DNA of 64,000 bases from NCBI RefSeq assembly GCF_017348915.1, contig NZ_CP071383.1, positions 2,294,001 to 2,358,000 on the forward strand. Direction: 5' to 3'. This stretch comes from Leclercia pneumoniae (GTDB lineage: Bacteria > Pseudomonadota > Gammaproteobacteria > Enterobacterales > Enterobacteriaceae). The translations under genes and the position numbers were made by a program. The first letter of the stretch is position 1; each line of letters opens with the position of its first letter. The notes beneath the pieces were generated by a model, which saw nothing but the letters and a program-made list of their open reading frames with translations, made no database searches and was not told where the DNA came from. Shown piece after piece: positions 56,854 through 64,000 of this stretch.

Positions 56854-59489
56854 TGTTGTTCCTCACATTCCTTGCCCTTCGGGCAGTGGGTTGCTGGTAA
56901 GGTGGCGTTCTGTTCAAGCCACGCTTGCAGGTTGTCGCCAAAGCGCAGGCTGCGCCAGAGAGTAAACACATTTTCCTGATGGGTGTAGTTCAGGTTAACG
57001 GCATTCGATTTGCCATCCACGCGGCTGATGCCTTTCAGCGTTGACGATAGCGTCAGCTCCCCCAGGTTATCTACATTGAGTTTTGTCCACGACTGAGAAA
57101 TTTCCATGTAGCGCAGCCAGTCGATAGCGACGCCGGCGGCCATGTTGTCTTTTACGATCGCGTCTGCCGTGTTTTTATCGATACGCAGGGTCATTGGCCC
57201 GGCGTTAGAGAGCCAGCCATCTTTGATAATCCACTTATCGTTATTCAGCCAGAACGGCAGCGCCCCGCTCACTGGTCCGGAGAGGGTAAACTGCTTCGGA
57301 TTCACGGCGCTGATCAGCTCGCTGGAGGAGATATTCTGCACGCGTAATAATGCCGCATCATGCTGGGGCATCCGCAGTTGCTGCATGGTGACCTTGCCCC
57401 CCAACAGTTCGACGTTAACGTCGGTTAACAGCAGCGGCGCCTCTTCGCGCCAGGGGTAATCACCCTGCAGGTCGGCGGTAATATGGTGCATCGTCACCTG
57501 GTTTTTCACCTCCGCGATACGCAGCGTGACCGGGCCGTGGGTGCCCAGCGACCAGGCCCCCTCGCTGAAGCGGAATGGCAGGACGAAATCGACGCCGTTG
57601 ATCTCGTTGTCGGGCATCCAGACGCTGCCGTTTTTTAGCACGCCATGTCCTCCCGCCTCAAAACCTTGATCCGCCGCCGCAGAAAAGGCGACCTGGGCAT
57701 AGAGCTCCCCATCGCGCAGCTTCATTTTCCAGTCAGGCGGGACCAGGGGCTGGAAGACGTTTAACGACTGCTGCGGCCACCACGCCTGCCCGCGTAGACG
57801 TTCGCCATCCCAACGGCCATTCACCTGTACCGGGCCGATAGCCCCGGCGTGCAGCGCTCCTTTAAACTGGAAGAGCGTGGGATCGGTGCCATCGACGCTG
57901 AACGTCAGGGTGGAGGGCGGCAGCACGCTGCCGCCGGTAAAGGTCGTCTCTTGTGCATTAAAGGCCAGCGCGCCGCTAAAATGGGGATCGGCAGGGTCTC
58001 GCTGCCAGCGCACCGGGCTTTCCAGTACCAGCCGTGGCTTGCTGGCGAGCATAGAGCCGTATTGCAGTTTATCAAAGCCGGTGGAGAGCGCGTTCAGCGC
58101 AATCACCGTGTCGCGCCATTCGCCCTTGCCTGCTACATCCCAACGCGCCTGCATGGGCAGAAAATGTCCCTCGCCCCAGTAACGCCACTGCCACAGCCCC
58201 TTATCCGGCAAAAAGTTGTTCGCCTGGCCGTCAAGATGGAGGGTGAAGTTACCCATCTCATTTTCATGCGCGCGCAAAATGGCCTGTAAACGTCCATCAA
58301 TGCCATTACCGGTAAGCGTGACCCCGGCCAATGGCCACCGCACTTCATCAATATTCAGTGCGTTGATGAGACGGCCACGCGACCGTAGCAGCGCCCCGGG
58401 GGCAAAAGCCAGTTTAGGATCGGTCAGGCTGCCCGTCAGCGTTGCCGGGAGCCCGGCGTAGAAAATGAGATCATCCTGCTTGGCCTCACCGTTAAGATGC
58501 AGCGGCATATTGCTGTTATCCATACTTAACGTACCGGGGCCAAAGCTGAGCACGGCGTTACCCTTTCCGGCATCACCGGAGGTGACTACGTTCATCCGGC
58601 CAGAAATAATGGCCTTATCGATGCCCTGCTGCCAGTTTTCAATTCGCACCCCCAGCCGACCGCCAAGCGGAATGCCCGATTGCGTCCAGCTCCAGCGGCC
58701 ATCGCTGATGGAGAATTGCTCCGGGGTGATCTGCCAGGGAAGATCCAGCAACGGCTCGCCGCTTTCGCGGGCAATCATCACCAGTTGACCTCTGTTATCC
58801 TGCCACTCCAGTTCGGCATCAACCGGTGAGTTAACCTGGGGCACCGAGAAGGTGGTCACGGCATGCCCCTGTACCGGCAGGCCGTCCGGTACGAGCGGAA
58901 GCGTGAATTCGCCCACCAGCTTCACCGGCTGGGGCGAGTCTGGCAACTGGATCTCAACATCGCTGACGGTAAGATTTTGTCCGCGCAGCGTACCCCGCAG
59001 CTTGATTGATTCACCGTCGTAATGGATTTCCTGCACTTTCGGGGTCAGTGAAGCGGTAATTCTGCCTTGCCACTGCTGCCAGGGCGCCAGGGTCAGGCGA
59101 TCAATACTCAGCCAGGTGTTGGGCAGTAACGATTGCCACTCCGCAAGGGTCTTCGGGGCGGCTGCGCTCGGTGCGCTTTGCGGAATTTTGCTGAAACAGG
59201 CGCTATTAAGCGTGACCGCAGCGGCGTCGAACTTCCAGCGGCTGGGGTGAGAGAGCGTGGCATTTTCGATGCGCGCGATTTCGCAATCTTCTACCAGATA
59301 GCGCAGATCGGGGATGACCAGGGCGTGGCGCGTCAGGTGCGGGCTTTTTTCGAAGGCAATGCGGGTCCCCACTGGCAGCCAGATCCCGGCCAGGGTCGGA
59401 ACCCACTGGGCAAGGGTCATCAGCAGCGTCAATGGCAGCAGTAACAGCAGCAGAAGGAGCGCGATGGCGGCTTTGTATTTACCCTTCAT
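56850..59489 (-). CDS. ydbH: YdbH, AsmA-like intermembrane phospholipid transport protein
   Basis: 879 residues. One N-terminal membrane helix (AAIALLLLLLLLPLTLLMTLAQWVP) anchors a long periplasmic beta-rich AsmA-like groove protein, of which TamB and YhdP are functional relatives; together they move glycerophospholipids to the outer membrane. C-terminal features such as AAGVAIDWLRYMEISQSWTKLNVDNLGELTLSSTLKGISRVDGKSNAVNLNYTHQENVFTLWRSLRFGD match E. coli YdbH, which has the same length. Operon ydbH-ynbE-ydbL. Confidence 0.94.
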   Translation of the reverse strand: MKGKYKAAIALLLLLLLLPLTLLMTLAQWVPTLAGIWLPVGTRIAFEKSPHLTRHALVIPDLRYLVEDCEIARIENATLSHPSRWKFDAAAVTLNSACFSKIPQSAPSAAAPKTLAEWQSLLPNTWLSIDRLTLAPWQQWQGRITASLTPKVQEIHYDGESIKLRGTLRGQNLTVSDVEIQLPDSPQPVKLVGEFTLPLVPDGLPVQGHAVTTFSVPQVNSPVDAELEWQDNRGQLVMIARESGEPLLDLPWQITPEQFSISDGRWSWTQSGIPLGGRLGVRIENWQQGIDKAIISGRMNVVTSGDAGKGNAVLSFGPGTLSMDNSNMPLHLNGEAKQDDLIFYAGLPATLTGSLTDPKLAFAPGALLRSRGRLINALNIDEVRWPLAGVTLTGNGIDGRLQAILRAHENEMGNFTLHLDGQANNFLPDKGLWQWRYWGEGHFLPMQARWDVAGKGEWRDTVIALNALSTGFDKLQYGSMLASKPRLVLESPVRWQRDPADPHFSGALAFNAQETTFTGGSVLPPSTLTFSVDGTDPTLFQFKGALHAGAIGPVQVNGRWDGERLRGQAWWPQQSLNVFQPLVPPDWKMKLRDGELYAQVAFSAAADQGFEAGGHGVLKNGSVWMPDNEINGVDFVLPFRFSEGAWSLGTHGPVTLRIAEVKNQVTMHHITADLQGDYPWREEAPLLLTDVNVELLGGKVTMQQLRMPQHDAALLRVQNISSSELISAVNPKQFTLSGPVSGALPFWLNNDKWIIKDGWLSNAGPMTLRIDKNTADAIVKDNMAAGVAIDWLRYMEISQSWTKLNVDNLGELTLSSTLKGISRVDGKSNAVNLNYTHQENVFTLWRSLRFGDNLQAWLEQNATLPATHCPKGKECEEQQ

Positions 59490-59803
59490 GGGTAGTTAAT
59501 ATCCTGATTTAGCGAAAATATTTGCCGGCAATGCCGGGCATTGTGGCACGTTTAGCCGCCAGATTGAAGCCAGGTGCGTTTTAAGGATAGTTGCTCTGAC
59601 CCGAAGCAGTAAACCGCGTGTGCTGATGCGTTAGGGTAAAGCGAGAGTGGCAGAATAAAACCCTGTTGTTTTAATCTGATAGAGTTCAGGCGCAAAGATG
59701 CTCTAGAATTATTCATAGAAGATATTGATTTCAATCATTTTTCATAAAATGTAAAATTATTTTAATTACGCTACTATGAAGTTAAATCACTGGAGAAAGT
59801 CCT
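59490..59803. other. 314-base divergent region between ydbH and ldhA
   Basis: Becomes AT-rich towards ldhA (59700-59780) and must carry the ydbH and ldhA promoters. A TACTAT at 59772-59777 could be an ldhA -10 box; no -35 box was convincing. No gene seen. Confidence 0.45.
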
Positions 59804-60793
59804 ATGAAACTCGCGGTATATAGCACAAAGCAGTACGATAAAAAGTACCTGCAACAGGTTAACGAGGCGTATGGCTTCGAGCTTGAATTTTTCGACTTTC
59901 TGCTGACTGAAAAAACGGCCAAAACGGCGCACGGCTGCGAAGCCGTCTGCATTTTCGTCAATGATGACGGGAGCAGACCGGTGCTGGAAGAGCTAAAGAA
60001 ACAGGGAGTGAAGTATATCGCCCTGCGCTGTGCGGGCTTCAATAATGTGGACCTCGATGCCGCCAAAGAGCTGGGGCTGAAAGTGGTTCGCGTCCCGGCC
60101 TACTCTCCGGAAGCCGTGGCTGAACATGCCATTGGTATGATGATGTCCCTGAACCGTCGTATTCACCGTGCCTATCAGCGCACCCGTGATGCGAATTTCT
60201 CCCTCGAAGGTCTGACCGGCTTTACCATGTACGGTAAAACAGCTGGGGTGGTCGGTACCGGTAAAATTGGCGTAGCGGCACTGCGTATTCTGAAAGGTTT
60301 CGGTATGCGTCTGCTGGCGTTTGATCCCTATCCGAGCGCAGCGGCGCTGGATCTCGGCGTTGAGTATGTTGATCTGCCGACGCTCTTCTCCCAGTCCGAT
60401 GTGATCTCCCTGCACTGCCCGCTGACCCCGGAAAACTACCACCTGCTCAATCAGAGCGCTTTCGACCAGATGAAAGACGGGGTGATGATTATCAACACCA
60501 GCCGTGGCGGTCTGGTTGATTCTCAGGCCGCGATCGAAGCGCTGAAAACGCAGAAAATCGGTGCGCTGGGGATGGATGTTTACGAGAACGAACGCGATCT
60601 CTTCTTTGAAGACAAATCAAACGACGTGATTCAGGATGACGTGTTCCGTCGCCTGTCGGCCTGCCATAACGTGCTGTTCACCGGCCACCAGGCCTTCCTG
60701 ACGGCCGAAGCCTTGATCAGCATCTCTGAGACCACCCTCGGTAACCTCAGCCAGCTGGCCAAAGGGGAAGAGAGCCCGAACGCGCTGGTATAA
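59804..60793 (+). CDS. ldhA: fermentative D-lactate dehydrogenase LdhA
   Basis: 329-residue soluble NAD-dependent enzyme reducing pyruvate to D-lactate during anaerobic or acid growth; E. coli length. D-2-hydroxyacid dehydrogenase family: GVVGTGKIGVAALRILKGFGMRLLAFDPYP (nucleotide binding), active-site Arg in NTSRGGLVDSQA, Glu in MDVYENERD and His in FTGHQAFLTAEAL. CTGGAGAAAGT precedes the ATG. It has its own terminator, although hslJ follows on the same strand. Confidence 0.96.
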   Translation: MKLAVYSTKQYDKKYLQQVNEAYGFELEFFDFLLTEKTAKTAHGCEAVCIFVNDDGSRPVLEELKKQGVKYIALRCAGFNNVDLDAAKELGLKVVRVPAYSPEAVAEHAIGMMMSLNRRIHRAYQRTRDANFSLEGLTGFTMYGKTAGVVGTGKIGVAALRILKGFGMRLLAFDPYPSAAALDLGVEYVDLPTLFSQSDVISLHCPLTPENYHLLNQSAFDQMKDGVMIINTSRGGLVDSQAAIEALKTQKIGALGMDVYENERDLFFEDKSNDVIQDDVFRRLSACHNVLFTGHQAFLTAEALISISETTLGNLSQLAKGEESPNALV

Positions 60794-60802
60794 TGTCCCG
60801 CC

Positions 60803-60840
60803 AGGCATTGTTCATACATAGATATGGACAATGCCTTTTC
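60803..60840 (+). terminator. terminator of ldhA
   Basis: Nine-base stem AGGCATTGT / ACAATGCCT with a 16-base loop, followed by TTTTC, ten bases after the ldhA stop. Confidence 0.72.
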
Positions 60841-60926
60841 GCTTTCAGATTAAGCCCGATGATATTTTTCACATCCTTTATAGAATGTGAGTTAGGCATT
60901 TCGCAGTAATAATGTTGAGAACCAAA

Positions 60927-61340
60927 ATGAAAACGCTCGTTGCAGTAACGCTGTTAAGCCTGACCCTGACCGGCTGTGTAAACCCAGGGAAAGCCTCAGT
61001 GCAAAAAGATCAGTTACAGAACCACCGCTTTGTGCTGGAAAGTGTTAACGGCGCCGCCGTAAAGCCCTCCGCCACACCACCTGAAATCGCGTTTGGTGAG
61101 AAAATGGCCGTATCCGGGGTGATGTGTAACCGCTTCAGCGGTGAAGGGAAGCTCTCAGAGGGAGAACTGAAGGTCAAAGAGATGGCGATGACGCGCAAAC
61201 TCTGTACCGACCCTCAGCGTAATGAGCTGGATAATACGCTCAGCACTATGCTGCGCAAAGGCGCGCAGGTTGACCTCACCCAGGATCAATTAACCCTGGC
61301 GACGGCAGAAACGACGTTGATGTTTAAACGTGTGGAGTAA
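60927..61340 (+). CDS. hslJ: HslJ, META-domain lipoprotein
   Basis: 137 residues. Lipobox LTGC near 15-18 after MKTLVAVTLLSLT, then one META domain: FVLESVNGAAVKP, EIAFGEKMAVSGVMCNRFSGEGKLSEGELKVKEMAMTRKLC. E. coli HslJ is a heat-inducible protein affecting novobiocin resistance. ATG 60927 is preferred over the in-frame ATG 60912 because it starts the signal sequence. Its stop touches the convergent ydbJ stop. Confidence 0.92.
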   Translation: MKTLVAVTLLSLTLTGCVNPGKASVQKDQLQNHRFVLESVNGAAVKPSATPPEIAFGEKMAVSGVMCNRFSGEGKLSEGELKVKEMAMTRKLCTDPQRNELDNTLSTMLRKGAQVDLTQDQLTLATAETTLMFKRVE

Positions 61341-61607
61341 TCAGTAACTTCCGCACGATCCGCCGGCAAGCGATTGTTCACTGCAACGTTTGCCGTTGGG
61401 CAAGGCACACATGCCGATGGCCGAGCCATCCAGTTGACGTGCAACCGAGAGCGAGCCGCCAATCATGGCGCAGTTCGCTTGTCCCGAGTTGGACATCGCC
61501 GCTCTCATCCCCGGCGCGACATGCGCGGCGGTGGCCTGCTGAACAGGTTCATTGCTACAGGCCGACAGTAACAAGGCGGCACACCCTACCCAAAATGCTG
61601 CACGCAT
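61341..61607 (-). CDS. ydbJ: YdbJ, DUF333 lipoprotein
   Basis: 88 residues, as in E. coli, from ATG 61607. Lipobox LSAC after MRAAFWVGCAALL, then a DUF333 domain with the pattern SGQANCAMIGGSLSVARQLDGSAIGMCALPNGKRCSEQSL. Function unknown. Convergent with hslJ without any gap. The frame is open far upstream but only the part from the signal sequence on looks coding. Confidence 0.88.
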   Translation of the reverse strand: MRAAFWVGCAALLLSACSNEPVQQATAAHVAPGMRAAMSNSGQANCAMIGGSLSVARQLDGSAIGMCALPNGKRCSEQSLAGGSCGSY

Positions 61608-61875
61608 AACTTCTCCCCACATGAATTGGCAAAACCTAACCATCATAGGCACCCACTCCGCTCGCGTCGAGACCGCATACGCGTATTTATGCGTCCGCGA
61701 AACATTTTCTCGCAATTTTTTGGCAAAACCTTGATCTGATCGGGGGCGCGGCCGTCTCCCAGGACACAAAAGCGAAAATTGAAAAACCCTACCTTTGCTA
61801 ACATTAAAGGATAATTACAGGACTCGTCATCGCGCGCGAGTCCCCTCTTTTTTGCGCAATGTAAGGGTGTCTCCT

Positions 61876-64000
61876 ATGCAAACTATTGACGGTAATGGCG
61901 CAGTCGCGTCCGTCGCGTTTCGCACCAGTGAAGTGATCGCCATTTACCCAATTACCCCTAGCTCCACAATGGCTGAACAGGCCGATGCCTGGTCGGGTAA
62001 TGGTTTAAAAAACGTCTGGGGCGATGTGCCCCGCGTTGTTGAGATGCAGTCAGAAGCCGGGGCGATCGCCGCGGTGCACGGGGCGTTACAGACGGGGGCG
62101 CTCTCGACCTCGTTTACCTCTTCGCAGGGGCTGCTGTTGATGATCCCGACGCTTTACAAACTGGCCGGTCAGTTAACGCCGTTTGTACTGCACGTGGCGG
62201 CCCGTACCGTTGCCACGCACGCCCTGTCGATCTTTGGCGACCACTCCGACGTTATGGCCGTACGCCAGACCGGCTGCGCCATGCTCTGCGCGGGCAGCGT
62301 CCAGGAAGCGCAGGACTTTGCCCTGATCTCACACATTGCCACCCTGAAGAGCCGCGTGCCCTTTATTCACTTCTTTGATGGGTTCCGCACTTCGCATGAG
62401 ATCAACAAAATTAAGTCGATTACGGACGACACCATCCGTAGCCTGTTGCCGCAGGCAGAGATCGATGCCCACCGGGCCCGGGCGCTGAATCCGGAACACC
62501 CGGTGATTCGCGGTACATCGGCAAACCCGGATACTTATTTCCAGTCCCGGGAGGCCACCAACCCTTGGTACAACGCGGTGTACGACCACGTGGAGCAGGC
62601 GATGAACGACTTTGCGGATGCCACCGGACGGGCGTACAAGCCCTTCGAGTATTACGGTCACCCGCAGGCGGAGCGCGTGATAGTGATCATGGGATCGGCC
62701 ATCGGGACCTGTGAAGAGGTGGTAGATGAGTTGTTGACCCGTGGCGAAAAAGTGGGCGTGCTAAAAGTGCGTTTTTATCGCCCCTTCTCGGCCCGACACC
62801 TGCTGGCCGCACTGCCCGAGAGCGCACGCGCCGTGGCGGTGCTGGACCGCACCAAAGAGCCCGGCGCGCAGGCGGAGCCGCTGCATCTGGATGTGATAAC
62901 CGCGCTGGCGGAAGCCTTCAGCAGCGGCGAGCGCGAAACACTGCCGCGCGTAATTGGCGGGCGCTATGGCCTTTCATCTAAAGAGTTTGGCCCGGATTGC
63001 GTGCTGGCAATCTTTAACGAACTGCAGGCCAGCAAGCCGAAGCCGCGCTTTACCGTGGGGATCTACGACGACGTAACCCACCTCTCTCTGCCATTACCGG
63101 AAAACACCCTGCCCTCGCGTGCGAAGCTTGAAGCGCTGTTTTACGGTCTGGGCAGCGACGGGAGCGTGTCGGCCACCAAAAACAACATCAAAATCATTGG
63201 TAATTCCACACCCTGGTATGCCCAGGGCTATTTTGTCTATGACTCGAAAAAAGCAGGCGGGTTAACCGTCTCGCACCTGCGCGTCAGCGAGGAGCCGATT
63301 CGCTCTGCCTATCTGGTGTCGCAGGCCGATTTTGTTGGCTGCCACCAGCTGCAGTTTATCGACAAATATCAGATGGTAGAGCGCCTGAAACCGGGCGGCA
63401 TCTTCCTGCTGAATACCCCCTACAGCGCCGATGAGGTCTGGGGACGTCTGCCGCAGGACGTGCAGGCCATGCTGAACCAGAAAAAAGCGCGCTTCTTTGT
63501 GGTGAATGCCGCAAAAATTGCCCGCGAGTGCGGTCTGGCGGCGCGCATTAACACCGTGATGCAGATGGCGTTCTTCCACCTGACAAATATTCTGCCAGGC
63601 GACAGCGCCCTGATGGAACTGCAGGGGGCGATTGCCAAAAGTTACAGCAGCAAGGGTCAGGAGCTGGTGGAGCGCAACTGGCAAGCGCTGGCACTGGCCC
63701 GCGAATCGCTGGCAGAAGTGCCCTTGCAAGCGGTAAATGCCAGCAGTCCGCACCGTCCACCGGTGGTATCGGATGCGGCACCAGACTTTGTTAAAACCGT
63801 CACCGCCGCGATGCTGGCAGGTCTGGGTGATGCCCTGCCCGTCTCCGCGCTGCCGCCGGACGGCACCTGGCCGTTGGGCACCACCCGCTGGGAAAAACGC
63901 AATATCGCCGAAGCCATTCCGATCTGGAAAGAGGAGCTCTGTACGCAGTGCAACCACTGCGTCGCTGCCTGTCCGCATTCGGCCATCCGCGCTAAAGTGG
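61876..64000 (+). CDS. ydbK: pyruvate:flavodoxin oxidoreductase YdbK, partial (window ends)
   Basis: First 708 codons of a protein of about 1170 residues. It converts pyruvate and CoA to acetyl-CoA and CO2, passing electrons to flavodoxin or ferredoxin, and is linked to oxidative-stress tolerance in E. coli. The start ATG 61876 (MQTIDGNGAVASVAFRTSEVIAIYPITPSSTMAEQAD) is the family N-terminus. The pyruvate-binding domain (TSSQGLLLMIPTLYKLAGQLTPFVLHVAARTVATHALSIFGDHSDVMAVRQTG) and gamma domain are complete; the window stops in the ferredoxin domain, just after the first CxxCxxCxxxCP (ELCTQCNHCVAACPHSA). The frame is open to the edge. Confidence 0.94.
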   Translation, partial: MQTIDGNGAVASVAFRTSEVIAIYPITPSSTMAEQADAWSGNGLKNVWGDVPRVVEMQSEAGAIAAVHGALQTGALSTSFTSSQGLLLMIPTLYKLAGQLTPFVLHVAARTVATHALSIFGDHSDVMAVRQTGCAMLCAGSVQEAQDFALISHIATLKSRVPFIHFFDGFRTSHEINKIKSITDDTIRSLLPQAEIDAHRARALNPEHPVIRGTSANPDTYFQSREATNPWYNAVYDHVEQAMNDFADATGRAYKPFEYYGHPQAERVIVIMGSAIGTCEEVVDELLTRGEKVGVLKVRFYRPFSARHLLAALPESARAVAVLDRTKEPGAQAEPLHLDVITALAEAFSSGERETLPRVIGGRYGLSSKEFGPDCVLAIFNELQASKPKPRFTVGIYDDVTHLSLPLPENTLPSRAKLEALFYGLGSDGSVSATKNNIKIIGNSTPWYAQGYFVYDSKKAGGLTVSHLRVSEEPIRSAYLVSQADFVGCHQLQFIDKYQMVERLKPGGIFLLNTPYSADEVWGRLPQDVQAMLNQKKARFFVVNAAKIARECGLAARINTVMQMAFFHLTNILPGDSALMELQGAIAKSYSSKGQELVERNWQALALARESLAEVPLQAVNASSPHRPPVVSDAAPDFVKTVTAAMLAGLGDALPVSALPPDGTWPLGTTRWEKRNIAEAIPIWKEELCTQCNHCVAACPHSAIRAKV

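Overview
The window looks like chromosomal DNA of a GC-rich enterobacterium of the Enterobacter / Lelliottia / Leclercia type. Most of it follows the Escherichia coli order cybB-gapC-aldA-ydcF-hrpA-azoR ... paaYX-paaKJIHGFEDCBA-paaZ-tynA-feaB-feaR-ydbL-ynbE-ydbH-ldhA-hslJ-ydbJ-ydbK, with proteins very close to the E. coli ones in length and motifs. The genus is an inference from gene order and base composition.

Layout. (1) Bases 1-3220 are a decayed, insertion-sequence-rich stretch: the 3' end of an IS3-family element, an unknown gene broken by a complete IS1 (9-bp target duplication) and cut by the IS3 end, a umuC truncated after about 145 codons, and an intact umuD behind a LexA box. (2) 3219-12900 holds a KGG-repeat stress protein, an MHS-family symporter, cytochrome b561, an intact gapC, an esterase, aldA, ydcF, a DUF883 (YqjD/ElaB-like) protein and a two-gene unknown membrane operon. 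(3) 13128-19554 is a tripartite efflux cassette (DHA2 transporter, HlyD/EmrA adaptor, NodT outer membrane factor) followed by an O-methyltransferase, a DUF1349 protein and a DMT-family exporter. (4) hrpA and azoR follow. (5) 25068-36780 is the most unusual part and lies between azoR and paaY, where E. coli carries other genes. A second complete IS1, without target duplication, sits directly against a beheaded processive glycosyltransferase (GT2). Behind it are three consecutive DUF3131 proteins, a globin-like protein lacking the usual proximal histidine, a soluble hybrid histidine kinase (PAS-PAS-HisKA-HATPase-REC-REC-Hpt) and a GH2 glycosidase gene with a frameshift and an apparent loss of its catalytic segment. 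Start and stop codons overlap or nearly touch throughout, so this was a translationally coupled operon. I read it as a two-component-coupled exopolysaccharide system that is decaying in this strain. (6) 36864-56333 is the complete aromatic amine / phenylacetate block: TynA (periplasmic amine oxidase) makes phenylacetaldehyde, FeaB oxidises it to phenylacetate under FeaR control, PaaK makes phenylacetyl-CoA, PaaABCE epoxidises the ring, PaaG and PaaZ open it, and PaaF, PaaH and PaaJ beta-oxidise the product; PaaX represses and PaaI/PaaY rescue CoA. An extra membrane protein gene lies between tynA and feaB. (7) The right end carries the YdbH-YnbE-YdbL intermembrane lipid-transport genes, ldhA, hslJ, ydbJ and the first two thirds of the pyruvate:flavodoxin oxidoreductase gene ydbK.

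The two IS1 copies encode identical proteins, are inverted relative to each other and bracket 23.3 kb. No tRNA, rRNA or CRISPR array was seen.
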